Of a stretch of 64,000 bases of DNA, positions 51,681 to 60,992 are shown one piece after another. Position 1 is the first letter of the stretch, and the number at the start of each line of letters is the position of its first letter. Source of the stretch: Paenibacillus marchantiae. GTDB lineage: Bacteria; Bacillota; Bacilli; Paenibacillales; Paenibacillaceae. The notes under the pieces are model-generated. The model had not been told where the DNA came from, did no database searches, and saw nothing but the letters and a program-made list of their open reading frames with translations. Position numbers and translations under genes: made by a program. Where the stretch lies: contig NZ_CP118270.1 in assembly GCF_028771845.1 (NCBI RefSeq), positions 3,472,001 through 3,536,000 of the forward strand, written 5' to 3'.

Positions 51681-53195
51681 ATGTCGGCGAGCACGAAAAG
51701 ACCAAGGCTAAAGCTGAATCTGCTTGGAAGTGATAGCCAGCGCAAGTGCAAAGAAGTGATGGAACGTCCCGTAAAGGTACTACAGATTGGGGAAGGCAAC
51801 TTTCTGCGTGGGTTTGCAGATTGGATGCTTCATGAGAGTGCCAGACAAGGCAAATTCCATGGTAGTGTTGCGGTGACCCAGCCTCGGCCTGGGGGAAAGG
51901 CAAAGCTGGAACAAATTCGTGATCAGGACGGATTGTATACGATGATTACCCGGGGGCTGTCTCAGGGAGAAGCAGTGGAACGGACGGAAATGATCTCGAT
52001 TTTTTCACAGTGTATTAATCCATACGAAGAATGGCAGGATTTTCTGAAACTAGCGGAATTGCCCTCCCTGGAGTTTGTCATCTCCAATACAACCGAATCG
52101 GGATTGAAATATACGCATTCAGAGTACACGCAGGGTGAACCGATACTATCATTTCCGGGTAAGCTGACGGTCTTCTTGCATCAACGTTATCTGCGGTTTG
52201 ATGGGGACCCATCCCGAGGGTTGATTCACCTGCCGTGTGAGTTGCTTGAGGGCAACGGGGATGTACTGCGCAGTTGTGTGCTGCAGCATAGTGAAGATTT
52301 CGGTTATTCTGAAGGCTTCCGTTCATGGATTGAGAACCATAACTTGTTCCTGAACAATCTGGTTGACCGGATTGTCACGGGTGCACCGACTTCGGAAGAA
52401 GCCGATTCCCTGACCAATCGCTGGGGATACGAGGATCAACTGGTCAATACGGCAGAGCCATATCATTTCTGGGCCATTCAGGCAGATGAAGCACTGGATA
52501 AGAAACTCCCCCTGAAACAGGCGGGACTCAACGTACATTGGGTGAAGGATTTGAAACCTTTTCAGCTGCGCAAGGTTCGTATTTTGAATGGTGCTCATAC
52601 CCTCATGTCTTCGCTCGGCATTCTGCAAGGCAAGGAACATGTGAGAGAAACGATGGAAGACCCAGAGTTTGGCTCTTGGGTCAGAGAAGCGGTACATCAG
52701 GAGATCGTGCCTGCACTGGATATGCCGGATCATCATCTGGATCAGTACGCAGGGGAAGTGTTTGAACGTTTCCTCAATCCGTATATTAATCACAAGCTGC
52801 AGGATATTGCATTAAATACAGTAGGAAAGTTCAAGGTCCGTGTGCTGCCTACACTTTTGGCCTATGAGCAAAATCAGGGAACCTGGCCGGCTCGGCTCGT
52901 GAAAGGATTTGCGGGATTATTGTGTCTGTATCGTCCAGTGAACACGCCGGACGGTTATATGGCACAACGATTGAACGGTGAGTCTGTCCTGCTTCGGGAT
53001 GATGCGGATGTACTGGCTGCACTCGCCATACATTGGGATCGTTATGATCCTCTGAAGAGGGATACGCAGCAATTAGACCAGAGTGTCGCTGCTGTATTAT
53101 CTGATGTATCGATCTGGGGAGAGAATCTGGATGATCGACAGGGGCTTCGCGAAGCACTCGTTCACGAAATTGGTTTGCTGGAAGGTGAGAGTTAA
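51681..53195 (+). CDS. uxaB: Tagaturonate reductase (altronate oxidoreductase)
   Basis: Reduces D-tagaturonate to D-altronate with NADH, the second step of the galacturonate isomerase pathway. ATG 51681 has GAGGTGA 6 nt upstream. The 504 residues show the mannitol dehydrogenase-type Rossmann start VLQIGEGNFLRGFADWMLHESA, the family active-site KPFQLRKVRILNGAHTLMSSLG (catalytic Lys and Asn-x2-His region) and the C-terminal helical domain. It overlaps uxaA by one base (TAATG), so translation is coupled. The two genes form an operon ending at a hairpin near 54764. Confidence 0.95.
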   Translation: MSASTKRPRLKLNLLGSDSQRKCKEVMERPVKVLQIGEGNFLRGFADWMLHESARQGKFHGSVAVTQPRPGGKAKLEQIRDQDGLYTMITRGLSQGEAVERTEMISIFSQCINPYEEWQDFLKLAELPSLEFVISNTTESGLKYTHSEYTQGEPILSFPGKLTVFLHQRYLRFDGDPSRGLIHLPCELLEGNGDVLRSCVLQHSEDFGYSEGFRSWIENHNLFLNNLVDRIVTGAPTSEEADSLTNRWGYEDQLVNTAEPYHFWAIQADEALDKKLPLKQAGLNVHWVKDLKPFQLRKVRILNGAHTLMSSLGILQGKEHVRETMEDPEFGSWVREAVHQEIVPALDMPDHHLDQYAGEVFERFLNPYINHKLQDIALNTVGKFKVRVLPTLLAYEQNQGTWPARLVKGFAGLLCLYRPVNTPDGYMAQRLNGESVLLRDDADVLAALAIHWDRYDPLKRDTQQLDQSVAAVLSDVSIWGENLDDRQGLREALVHEIGLLEGES

Positions 53196-54709
53196 TGAAC
53201 ACAACACGTACAGTCAATGACTGGATTGCGATTCAACCGCAGGATGATGTCATTATAGCTCTTCGGGATTATGTAAAAGGGGAAAGTATTATACTGCCAG
53301 ACAGCACTACTTTTACATTAAGGGAAGATGTGCCCAAAGGTCATAAAATTGCTGTGCATACCCTCGCACCGGGCGAGGATGTGATGAAATATGGTTTTTC
53401 CATTGGGATAGCCAAGGAACAGATCGAACAAGGGAGCTGGATTCACAGTCACAATCTGAAAACAGGACTTCACGGTTTACTTGAATACCAGTATCAGCCG
53501 GGACCATCTGTCCAGACGGACATGCCTCCGGAACATCTACGTTCATTTGATGGGTATCTGCGTCCTAACGGTGAAGCAGGTATCCGTAATGAAATCTGGA
53601 TTGTAAATACGGTCGGCTGCATTAATAAAGTATGTGAGGCATTGGCTCGTATGGGCCTGTCGCAGTTCGGCAGCAGGGTGGATGGTGTATATCATTTCCC
53701 ACACCCATTCGGATGCTCGCAGCTTGGAGATGACCTGAAATATACGCAGCAGGTATTGGCTTCCCTGGTGGAACACCCGAATGCTGGCGGCGTGCTGGTC
53801 ATTGGTCTGGGTTGCGAAAATAATCAGGTAGACCAGTTCCGCGAATGTATCGCACCGGAATATCAGGGGAAAGTCCGTTTTCTCAAAGCGCAGGAAACAG
53901 ATGACGAACTTGAGGAAGGACTGCGTCTGATGGAAGAACTCGTGGAGCTCGTCGAACATGAACAGCGTCAGCCGCTACCTTTGAGCAAGCTCAAAATTGG
54001 ATTGAAGTGCGGCGGTTCGGACGGTCTGTCCGGGATTACGGCGAACCCGCTCGTTGGCTCCGTTGCGGATATGCTGGTTGCTGCCGGAGGTACGGCTATT
54101 TTGACCGAAGTTCCCGAGATGTTTGGTGCAGAGACCATTCTGATGAATCGGGCGGCCAATGAGCAGGTGTTTGATAATTTGGTAGACTTGGTGAACGGCT
54201 TCAAGCAATACTTTGTGAACCACGGTCAGAATATATATGAAAATCCTTCACCAGGGAATAAAGCAGGCGGGATTACCACGCTGGAAGAAAAGTCTTTGGG
54301 ATGTACGCAAAAGGGAGGACGTTCTTCCGTAGTTGATGTACTTCGTTACGGCAAACGTGTCACTCAAACCGGCCTGAACATCGTGGAGGCTCCGGGGAAT
54401 GATCTCGTGTCTGTTACAGCACTGTCAGCTGCGGGTGCGCACATTGTTCTTTTCACGACAGGTCGCGGAACGCCGTTTGGAGGCCCGGTACCTACTGTCA
54501 AGATTGCAACCCAATCTGACCTCGCAAATCGGAAAAAGCACTGGATCGATTTTAACGCAGGTCAACTGCTGGAAGGTAAGACGATGGAAGACGTGAAAGT
54601 GCAGCTGTTCAGTCAACTAATCGATATTGCTTCAGGACGGGCGCATACGCTCAGCGAGCAGCATGGATTTCGGGAAATTGCGATATTCAAGGATGGAGTT
54701 ATCCTGTAA
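53195..54709 (+). CDS. uxaA: Altronate dehydratase
   Basis: Dehydrates D-altronate to 2-keto-3-deoxygluconate with a bound iron, the next step after UxaB. 504 residues. The N-terminal SAF-like domain (about 1-85, KGHKIAVHTLAPGEDVMKYGFSIG) and C-terminal domain (LRPNGEAGIRNEIWIVNTVGCINKV, PHPFGCSQLG, VIGLGCENNQ, LKCGGSDGLSGITANP and GRGTPFGGPVPTVKIAT) are complete, with conserved Cys and His residues. It starts with the ATG at 53195, overlapping the uxaB stop by one base. No kduD/kdgK/kdgA genes lie here, so the KDG steps are encoded elsewhere. Confidence 0.96.
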   Translation: MNTTRTVNDWIAIQPQDDVIIALRDYVKGESIILPDSTTFTLREDVPKGHKIAVHTLAPGEDVMKYGFSIGIAKEQIEQGSWIHSHNLKTGLHGLLEYQYQPGPSVQTDMPPEHLRSFDGYLRPNGEAGIRNEIWIVNTVGCINKVCEALARMGLSQFGSRVDGVYHFPHPFGCSQLGDDLKYTQQVLASLVEHPNAGGVLVIGLGCENNQVDQFRECIAPEYQGKVRFLKAQETDDELEEGLRLMEELVELVEHEQRQPLPLSKLKIGLKCGGSDGLSGITANPLVGSVADMLVAAGGTAILTEVPEMFGAETILMNRAANEQVFDNLVDLVNGFKQYFVNHGQNIYENPSPGNKAGGITTLEEKSLGCTQKGGRSSVVDVLRYGKRVTQTGLNIVEAPGNDLVSVTALSAAGAHIVLFTTGRGTPFGGPVPTVKIATQSDLANRKKHWIDFNAGQLLEGKTMEDVKVQLFSQLIDIASGRAHTLSEQHGFREIAIFKDGVIL

Positions 54710-54763
54710 TTGTACTCGTTCGTTGCTTTATATCTGTTGCATGTATGGCAAAGGTATATACAG

Positions 54764-54799
54764 CAAATCCCGGTGGCCCTCTTCGGCTTCCGGGATTTG
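54764..54799. terminator. Hairpin between uxaA and AlkZ-related gene
   Basis: CAAATCCCGG (54764-54773) and CCGGGATTTG (54790-54799), a 10-bp perfect stem, lies between convergent genes. The T tract is weak on both sides. Confidence 0.65.
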
Positions 54800-54818
54800 T
54801 CGTTTATAAGTATTTCAA

Positions 54819-55505
54819 TCAATGTATCGCAAAAGATTTTTTGATTTTGGTCAGTGCGGCAGCAGAAGTGTGTTTCTCCAATTCCTGTACCAGGAGTTCG
54901 CTCGCATCTGCAACGCTGCCCTCAAACGGTTCAATACCTTGACGCTTCATCCAGCAGCCTGAGGTCTCATAAGCAGAGCTGTTCCAAGCGACCTTACCTT
55001 CAGCGAGGCCTTCTTTTTCTTTGGTGCCGCAGATGACAATGGCGCTAATGCCTTGAAGGTCCAGCAGCCCCTGGTCAAATGCTTTTTTGTCCTCTTTGGC
55101 TCCAAAACCTGCTTGTGAACGCAGCGTCCGTCCATCAATCCCCTCATGCTTCTCGATTATCTCATATAGTTTGAATGCTTCTCGAGAGAGCAAACCCGCG
55201 TCATATTGTTCCTCCATGACTCTGGAGTCCGCTAGCAGACGGTGTACCCATGGGAAATATTCGCGTGAGACAAGAATGGCTTTCTTTTTGAGAAATTTGC
55301 CATAAGCAGCGATCCCTTCCTCCGCCAGACGTGAACGCCACAACCAGGGATCAAGCGCGTTATCTTTGTGCCAGTTTTCTTGAGGCGTTATGGAGGACAG
55401 TGAAGGGTATTCAGGAAATAAAGGGGCGAGTGGGAGCAGTCCCACAGCCTCTATTCGCTGCACAGCTTCTTCGTAAGTTACGATCGATTCATGCTCATTC
55501 ATCAT
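54819..55505 (-). CDS. AlkZ-related protein (winged-helix, HTH_42-like)
   Basis: About 228 residues from ATG 55505 with AAGGAG 12 nt upstream; longer in-frame codons overlap the WYL regulator and are probably not used. I recognise it as AlkZ-related: the middle region WLWRSRLAEEGIAAYGKFLKKKAILVSREYFPWVHRLL and the winged-helix LYEIIEKHEGIDGRTLRSQAGFGAKEDKKAFDQGLLDLQG fit. Full AlkZ/YcaQ glycosylases have near 400 residues and a QΦQ-type catalytic motif; this protein is shorter and I do not see it. A DNA-related role is inferred. It starts 20 nt before the end of the regulator gene. Confidence 0.65.
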   Translation of the reverse strand: MMNEHESIVTYEEAVQRIEAVGLLPLAPLFPEYPSLSSITPQENWHKDNALDPWLWRSRLAEEGIAAYGKFLKKKAILVSREYFPWVHRLLADSRVMEEQYDAGLLSREAFKLYEIIEKHEGIDGRTLRSQAGFGAKEDKKAFDQGLLDLQGISAIVICGTKEKEGLAEGKVAWNSSAYETSGCWMKRQGIEPFEGSVADASELLVQELEKHTSAAALTKIKKSFAIH

Positions 55506-55524
55506 GATTTTGGCAAGCTCCTTT

Positions 55525-56496
55525 TTAGCGTGTGCTACAACGATTATTGTTGGAGGTAAGATACATCTGGTATACTTCCTCGGCATGTTTGCGAATCTCG
55601 CAGCGAAGGTTCTCGGGTTCAAGTACTTCTGCTTCACTTCCAAGTCGATAAAAGAATCGTACGGCCCAAGCCCACTCACCGGGAGGGCAGAGAAAGGACA
55701 GTTCCCATACATCCGGAGCAATCTCGGTCATCCGTTCGCCAATATGCTTGTCCTGTTCTGCCTCGATCATTCCGCTGTAACTCAGACGTGCGGTAACACG
55801 TGTCGGAGAAGGTTCGGGAGATTTCGGTTTGCTGCGCTGTCGCTTTGCCTGTTCTGCCAGCTGTTGTGATTCAAGCATCTCAACCGGTGTAATGTCCAGA
55901 ATGCGGTCTGCCCTGAACAGGCGCTGTTCACCGTGCTCCTCTGAATACGCTTCACAATACCAGAAACCGGCTGAAGCATACACTCGAATGGGGCAGATCG
56001 TTAGCCAGCGTTGACGGGAAGCAGAGCGGTACAACATACGCAGCCACCCTTGTTCCGGGATACAAGCCATAAGCGGTTCCAGATGATGAAGGATGTAGTT
56101 TCGTTCGGGAACATCATGCTTCAGTTGTTTGAGCATGGGATCCATCCTTGCTTTGACATCATCCGGAATAATGCTTTTGATTTTGTCCATTAATGTCCAG
56201 CGTTTCTCTTGAAAAGGGGTATCTGCATAATGGCTTAGGCCTTCGAGAGCAAAGATGAGAGTAGCTGCTTCAACCGGGTCTAATTGCAGTGGGGGCAGTA
56301 CATACCCCTCCATAAGTCTGAAGCCGCCTCCGGGACCGGAGATAGCAATGATCGGGACATTCATCTCTGAGAGAGATTGGATATCCCGCAGGATGGTACG
56401 GCGGGAAACTTCAAACTTTTCTGCAAGTGAATGTGCCGTTTCGTGACCGTGCTGCAATGCCATAACGATGGCGGCAAGCCGATTTGTTCTATTCAT
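55525..56496 (-). CDS. YafY-type HTH/WYL transcriptional regulator
   Basis: 323 residues from ATG 56496, 8 nt after GGAG; an upstream frame to 56556 has no site. N-terminal winged HTH (TNRLAAIVMALQHGHETAHSLAEKFEVSRRTILRDIQSLSEMNVPIIAISGPGGGFRL) and a WYL domain (RWLTICPIRVYASAGFWYCEAYSEEHGEQRLFRADRILDITPVE) that senses nucleic acid or nucleotide ligands in other family members, plus a WCX-type C-terminal part. It is the first gene of a pair with the AlkZ-related protein. An inverted repeat GTGACA-N7-TGTCAC lies 76 nt before the start. Confidence 0.88.
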   Translation of the reverse strand: MNRTNRLAAIVMALQHGHETAHSLAEKFEVSRRTILRDIQSLSEMNVPIIAISGPGGGFRLMEGYVLPPLQLDPVEAATLIFALEGLSHYADTPFQEKRWTLMDKIKSIIPDDVKARMDPMLKQLKHDVPERNYILHHLEPLMACIPEQGWLRMLYRSASRQRWLTICPIRVYASAGFWYCEAYSEEHGEQRLFRADRILDITPVEMLESQQLAEQAKRQRSKPKSPEPSPTRVTARLSYSGMIEAEQDKHIGERMTEIAPDVWELSFLCPPGEWAWAVRFFYRLGSEAEVLEPENLRCEIRKHAEEVYQMYLTSNNNRCSTR

Positions 56497-56571
56497 GTCA
56501 GCCACTCCGTTTCGAGGGTTGCGCCGCCGGAAAGGATGCTGGAGTGTTCCTCCCATTGTAGCAGTGTATAA

Positions 56572-56590
56572 GTGACATCATGATTGTCAC
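56572..56590. promoter_or_regulatory. Inverted repeat upstream of WYL regulator
   Basis: GTGACA (56572-56577) and TGTCAC (56585-56590) flank an ATCATGAT-type centre. It overlaps a possible minus-strand -35 (GTGACA, with TACACT 16 nt downstream), so autoregulation is plausible. Confidence 0.5.
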
Positions 56591-56749
56591 CAATATTTCG
56601 CAGCATTATATTATTTATTCTATACAGTGCAGCGCCTACTTTCGGAGGGCCGCTTCCTTTTCCCGGCGGGGCGTCGTTAAATTGTGTGTCTCGTCCAATT
56701 CGCTTCGCTTCTCGGTATTTCCTTCTAACCGATAGCCTCACAAATAATG
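56591..56749. other. Non-coding stretch between the WYL regulator and GH42
   Basis: Apart from the GH42 terminator beyond it, no convincing gene is present. It contains TATAAT on the minus strand near 56607-56612, which may belong to a regulator promoter, and a GC-rich patch at about 56634-56675. Confidence 0.4.
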
Positions 56750-56782
56750 ACAAAAAACCGTATCCGGTCTAAACGGATACGG
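56750..56782 (-). terminator. Terminator after GH42 (minus strand)
   Basis: CCGTATCCG (56758-56766) and CGGATACGG (56774-56782) form a perfect 9-bp stem, followed on the minus strand by TTTTTT (56757-56752). Confidence 0.9.
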
Positions 56783-56909
56783 GAAGTAGCAGATTGAAAC
56801 AAGTTCAATCATATAATACTTTAAATTTTAACAATTGACACGCTTTTAAGCCACAAATAACGATCAGTGCGATCTCCATGTAACATGTTGTATCATCAAT
56901 TTTCGAATA

Positions 56910-58937
56910 TTATTTCATTTCAAGCAGTTGTACACCGCGTCCTTCAATCTCGATCGTACCTGAAAGGGACCGATCTGTGAGCAAATCATGAGCCTCTGCT
57001 TTACCCAAATCATAGGATTGAGCGGTAGCATTGTGATTCATGACAAACAGGTACTGTTGTCCATCCTTGGTACGAGCAGTCACTTCGACACCTTCCGGAG
57101 TATCCAGAAGAGAAGCAATATTTTTGGTTGCAGCCAGTTGTCCCAGCAAGCCGTCCAGGAATCGATCTTCCGGGTCGGAAGCTACGTACCAGGCTTCACC
57201 TTGACCAAATGTGTTACGGGTTACCACAGGCATGCCTTTGTAGAAGTTGTCTCCATACTCGGCAATGATCTCTGCACCTTCACTGTGCAGCAAGTCACAC
57301 AACATGCCGCAACCATAGTCTCCTTGAAGATCGCCATAAGCCTCTTTCATGACCATACGGTTTCTTTGCTCAGGCAGCAGTGCATCAATTTCTTCAACCC
57401 AGATACCGAGCAGTTTGCGAAGTTCACCCGGATAACCCCCGGTTGTTACGATATCACTCTCATTGACGATACCACTGAAGAAGGTTGTCAGGAATGTACC
57501 ACCTGCTTCAACGAACTTCTCCAGTTTGGACGCAAAGCCTGGTTTAACCATATAGAGCACCGGAGCGAGCACGATGTCGTATTTGCTGATATCGGTATCC
57601 ACACTAACGATGTCCACCTGAATGTTGCGGCGGAAGAAGGCAGCGTAGTATTTGTGAATTTGATCTACATAGTTCAGTGCAACCGTAGGTCCGCTGGATT
57701 TCTCGATTGCCCACCAGTTATCCCAGTCAAACACAATCGCGACTTTGGCATCCACAGTAGCATCCAGCGTTTTGTCTCCCAGCAACTGTAACTCCTTGCC
57801 CAGCTCCGCGACTTCACGGAATACACGGGTATGCTCATGTCCTACATGTTCAATGACTGCACCGTGATATTTCTCGCAGGCGCCCACAGAGCGGCGGAGC
57901 TGGAAGAACATGATCGTATCCGCACCATGGGCAACGGACTGGTAGCTCCACAGACGCATGACGCCGGGGCGTTTCAATGAGTTATAAGGCTGCCAGTTCT
58001 GCTGGCTTGGTGTCTGCTCCATGAGCATGAACGGCTGTCCGTCCTTCAATCCACGCATCAGATCATGAGCCATAGCTGTGAAACTTACCGGAGTCGCAAG
58101 ACCCGGATAGCTGTCCCAGGAGACGATATCCATATATTTGGCCCATTTGAAATAGTCCAGCTGTTTGAAGAATCCCATCAGATTGGTCGTAACGACCGAA
58201 TCCGGGATATGTTTTTTGATCGCATCATATTCCAGACGGTAACAATCGAGCATACTGTCGGAGTTGAAGCGGGAGTAATCAAGTGAGATGCCCTGGAAGG
58301 TGGAATTGTTGTTTCCCCAGTGCTCGCTCAGGTTACTTGGCAGTACAATCTCATCCCAATCGTAGAATGTATGCCCCCAGAAATTGGAGTTCCATGCTTT
58401 GTTGAGCTGCTCCAGGGTCTGATAACGTTCTTTGAGATACACGCGGAACGCTTTCTCGCAGTTATCACAATAACAGTCGCCGCCATATTCGTTGGAGATA
58501 TGCCATACAAGCACACCAGGGTGATCCTTATAACGTTCCGCCAGCTTGTCTGCAATTTTCTCGGAGTATTTGCGGTAGGTTGGGCTATTCGGACAGGAGT
58601 TATGCCGTCCACCGAATTTGCGTTTACGTCCATCTGCATCCACACGCAGTACATCCGGGTATTTCTTCGCCATCCATGCTGGATGAGCAGCAGTGCTTGT
58701 CGCTAGGCAAATGTAAACGCCGCTTTCATAGAGACTGTTAATTAACTGGTCGAGTCCTTCAAAATTATAAGTGACTTCATCAGGCTGAATCAGTGCCCAT
58801 GAAAATACGTTGATGGTCGCAATATCAATACCTGCCAATTGGAACATGCGCAGATCTTCAAGATGAGTCTCATGATCCCATTGTTCAGGGTTATAGTCGC
58901 CGCCGTAGAACATTTTGGGTAACTTGCTGCTAATCAA
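56910..58937 (-). CDS. Beta-galactosidase, GH42 (second copy, complete)
   Basis: Cytoplasmic beta-galactosidase of 675 residues, no signal peptide. The TTG at 58937 is the likely start, since AGAGGTG lies 7-8 nt upstream and no ATG fits. GGDYNPEQW opens the barrel; acid/base E150 is in HISNEYGG, nucleophile E307 in LMEQTPS, and Cys 115, 155, 157 and 160 form the zinc site. The C-terminal part has the trimerisation and beta domains (FDWDNWWAIE, SGIVNESD). It is divergent from an AraC regulator. Its likely substrates are galacto-oligosaccharides from pectin or xyloglucan side chains. Confidence 0.95.
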   Translation of the reverse strand: MISSKLPKMFYGGDYNPEQWDHETHLEDLRMFQLAGIDIATINVFSWALIQPDEVTYNFEGLDQLINSLYESGVYICLATSTAAHPAWMAKKYPDVLRVDADGRKRKFGGRHNSCPNSPTYRKYSEKIADKLAERYKDHPGVLVWHISNEYGGDCYCDNCEKAFRVYLKERYQTLEQLNKAWNSNFWGHTFYDWDEIVLPSNLSEHWGNNNSTFQGISLDYSRFNSDSMLDCYRLEYDAIKKHIPDSVVTTNLMGFFKQLDYFKWAKYMDIVSWDSYPGLATPVSFTAMAHDLMRGLKDGQPFMLMEQTPSQQNWQPYNSLKRPGVMRLWSYQSVAHGADTIMFFQLRRSVGACEKYHGAVIEHVGHEHTRVFREVAELGKELQLLGDKTLDATVDAKVAIVFDWDNWWAIEKSSGPTVALNYVDQIHKYYAAFFRRNIQVDIVSVDTDISKYDIVLAPVLYMVKPGFASKLEKFVEAGGTFLTTFFSGIVNESDIVTTGGYPGELRKLLGIWVEEIDALLPEQRNRMVMKEAYGDLQGDYGCGMLCDLLHSEGAEIIAEYGDNFYKGMPVVTRNTFGQGEAWYVASDPEDRFLDGLLGQLAATKNIASLLDTPEGVEVTARTKDGQQYLFVMNHNATAQSYDLGKAEAHDLLTDRSLSGTIEIEGRGVQLLEMK

Positions 58938-59070
58938 ATGTGTTCACCTCTTGTATAAGAATAAATCTATACTATATGATGGATATGACTTTTAAAATAT
59001 AAGAAAAGTAATGAGACATATAAGAATACGGAACTGAAATTTTGCTTTTTGTTCAAAGGAGAGAATCCCT

Positions 59071-59904
59071 ATGCTCATCACACCCGATCATCGGCGCTAT
59101 TTTATGACCCCACGGGATCAGCCGCTTCCGCTCTACATCGAGAGTATAGGATATAACGGCAATCAGGAGAATGTGTACAGACCTGCTGGATATCCTTGTT
59201 ATCACTGGCTCCAGACGGTAAAGGGAGCTGGAGAGTTCAGATTTGCAGGTTCAACTGTACAGCTAGGGGAGACATCCGGCATTTTGCTGCCGCCGAATGA
59301 GCCTCACGAGTATGTGCGCTCGCAAGGAGAATGGGAGACGCTCTACATTACATTTGGAGGCTCCCAGTGCCCGGCCATTACAGAGTCGCTTGGTTTGGGG
59401 GAGGCAGCCCTTCACCAGTGGGACTCAGAGAGCCCGCTTGAATATTATGGCAGGGAAGTGCTGGGTTCCATCAGCAGTGACCAGGATTTGTCCGGTTTGG
59501 AAGCGTCAGCGGACATGTACCGATTTCTGATTTTGCTCAAAAAACATGGCATGACGGGCAGTCGTTCTTCGATCTCCCATGCCGTGGAACGGCTGGCTCC
59601 GTTAATTTCATTTATGAATGAACACTATGCCGATCCCGAAATCGGTCTTGAACAGATGGCCGCCATACCAGGCATTACGCCTAGGCATCTGAATACCCTT
59701 TTCAAACAATCCTTTGGCATGACCGCCTACAGTTATTTCATTCTCCTTCGTATTCGCAAATCGAAAGAATGGATGACAGGGGACAGCAAACTAACCGTCA
59801 AGGAAACGGCAGCGAAGGTTGGTTTTCGGGATGCGAGTCATTTTGTGGCTACGTTTCGGCGGATTGAGGGCGTAACTCCTGAGCAGTATCGAACGTTATA
59901 TTAA
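59071..59904 (+). CDS. AraC-family regulator, divergent from GH42
   Basis: 277 residues: cupin part (RPAGYPCYHWLQTVKGAGEFRFAG, ILLPPNEPHEY, WETLYITFGG) and C-terminal HTH pair (IGLEQMAAIPGITPRHLNTLFKQSFGMTAYSYFILLRIRKSKEWM, KETAAKVGFRDASHFVATFRRIEGVTPEQYRTLY). RBS AAAGGAGAG precedes ATG 59071. It is 134 nt from the divergent GH42 gene and reads toward the esterase cluster, so it may control both units in response to galactosides or xylo-oligosaccharides. Confidence 0.88.
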   Translation: MLITPDHRRYFMTPRDQPLPLYIESIGYNGNQENVYRPAGYPCYHWLQTVKGAGEFRFAGSTVQLGETSGILLPPNEPHEYVRSQGEWETLYITFGGSQCPAITESLGLGEAALHQWDSESPLEYYGREVLGSISSDQDLSGLEASADMYRFLILLKKHGMTGSRSSISHAVERLAPLISFMNEHYADPEIGLEQMAAIPGITPRHLNTLFKQSFGMTAYSYFILLRIRKSKEWMTGDSKLTVKETAAKVGFRDASHFVATFRRIEGVTPEQYRTLY

Positions 59905-59936
59905 TCATTCTGAGGTTTAAATGTGCTATAAAACAC

Positions 59937-59980
59937 TGTTCAAGTATGAGGATTCCGTGTAACCTGTTACAAATTGAACA
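59937..59980. promoter_or_regulatory. Nested palindromes upstream of the esterase genes
   Basis: TGTAAC-CT-GTTACA (59958-59971) lies inside a wider inverted repeat TGTTCAA (59937-59943) and TTGAACA (59974-59980). It resembles GntR/LacI-type operators. It could also be a weak terminator-like hairpin after the AraC gene. Confidence 0.4.
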
Positions 59981-60104
59981 AAAAGTGATGCCAGGAAGGT
60001 ATTGATGCGCAAGGGTGCTTCCCGTTATGATGATATCGATTCCTTAGATTGGAAAATGACTATACGGATCAACGTATCCGTTCAACCTAGAGAGGATGAT
60101 AGAA

Positions 60105-60893
60105 GTGACAACAACTATACCATTGTGGGATCATGCAGCACCTTATGCGGCCAAGGGTCATGAGGATGAAATGCCCCATCTGATTCCATTTATTCAGCCG
60201 GGTTCCGAGAGCGCTGTCATTATATGTCCGGGTGGGGGCTATGGATTTTTGGCCGATCATGAAGGAGCGCCAATCGCTGAATTGCTGAACCGTGCGGGAA
60301 TTAGCGCATTTGTGCTGAAGTACCGTGTGGCGCCTCACCAGCATCCGGCACCCATGACAGATGGTCAGCGTGCGATCCGATATGTACGGGCTCATGCCGA
60401 GCAATATGGCATTCAACCTTCCAAAATTGCCGTGCTTGGTTTCTCGGCGGGCGGTCATCTTACAGCCACGTTGGGAACCTTGTATGACGAGGGTCAACCA
60501 AATCATGAAGACCCTATTGAAAGGGAGAGTTCACGCCCGGATCGGGTTATTCTTTGTTACCCGGTAATTACGATGGACTCCTATGGACATGCCGGTTCTC
60601 GTGAAAATCTGCTTGGGCCAGATGTGTCTGCTGAACAGATCAAGGCTTTCAGTGCGGAGCAGCAGGTGAAAGCCGACGCTCCTGAAGCATTCATCTGGCA
60701 TACGAGTGATGATCAAGCGGTCCCTGTAGAAAACAGTTTGCGTTACGCGCTTGCCCTGGGTGCACACGGTATACCATATGACTTGCATGTATTTGAAAAA
60801 GGTTCACATGGTTTGGGATTGGCAGAGGATGACCATGCCGTTCGGGCTTGGTCTGATCTGTGCCTGACCTGGCTTAAGAATCAAGGGTGGTAA
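60105..60893 (+). CDS. Alpha/beta hydrolase, acetylesterase-like (BD-FAE type)
   Basis: Serine esterase of 262 residues. The GTG at 60105 is chosen since AGAGAGG lies 9 nt upstream, whereas the ATG at 60096 is only 0-1 nt from that site. Motifs: VIICPGGGYGFLADHEG (HGGG-like oxyanion loop as PGGGYG), AVLGFSAGGHLTATLG (nucleophile in GFSAGG), WHTSDDQAVPVENS (Asp) and FEKGSHGLG (His). There is no signal peptide, so intracellular deacylation of oligosaccharides is likely. A hairpin ACGGAT/ATCCGT (60064-60081) lies in its leader. The Axe2-like gene follows 100 nt later. Confidence 0.85.
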   Translation: MTTTIPLWDHAAPYAAKGHEDEMPHLIPFIQPGSESAVIICPGGGYGFLADHEGAPIAELLNRAGISAFVLKYRVAPHQHPAPMTDGQRAIRYVRAHAEQYGIQPSKIAVLGFSAGGHLTATLGTLYDEGQPNHEDPIERESSRPDRVILCYPVITMDSYGHAGSRENLLGPDVSAEQIKAFSAEQQVKADAPEAFIWHTSDDQAVPVENSLRYALALGAHGIPYDLHVFEKGSHGLGLAEDDHAVRAWSDLCLTWLKNQGW

Positions 60894-60992
60894 CCCGGCA
60901 CTTGGCTGATCTATGTCTTTCCTGAATATGAAATGTGAATACGAGTGATCTCACATATTTTAACGCTTATGAGAGCGAAGGAGAAAACGACA

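Noticed and set aside
55506..55721. 72-residue N-terminal extension of the AlkZ-related protein
   Set aside because: It is an out-of-frame shadow of the WYL regulator; the RBS-supported ATG is at 55505.
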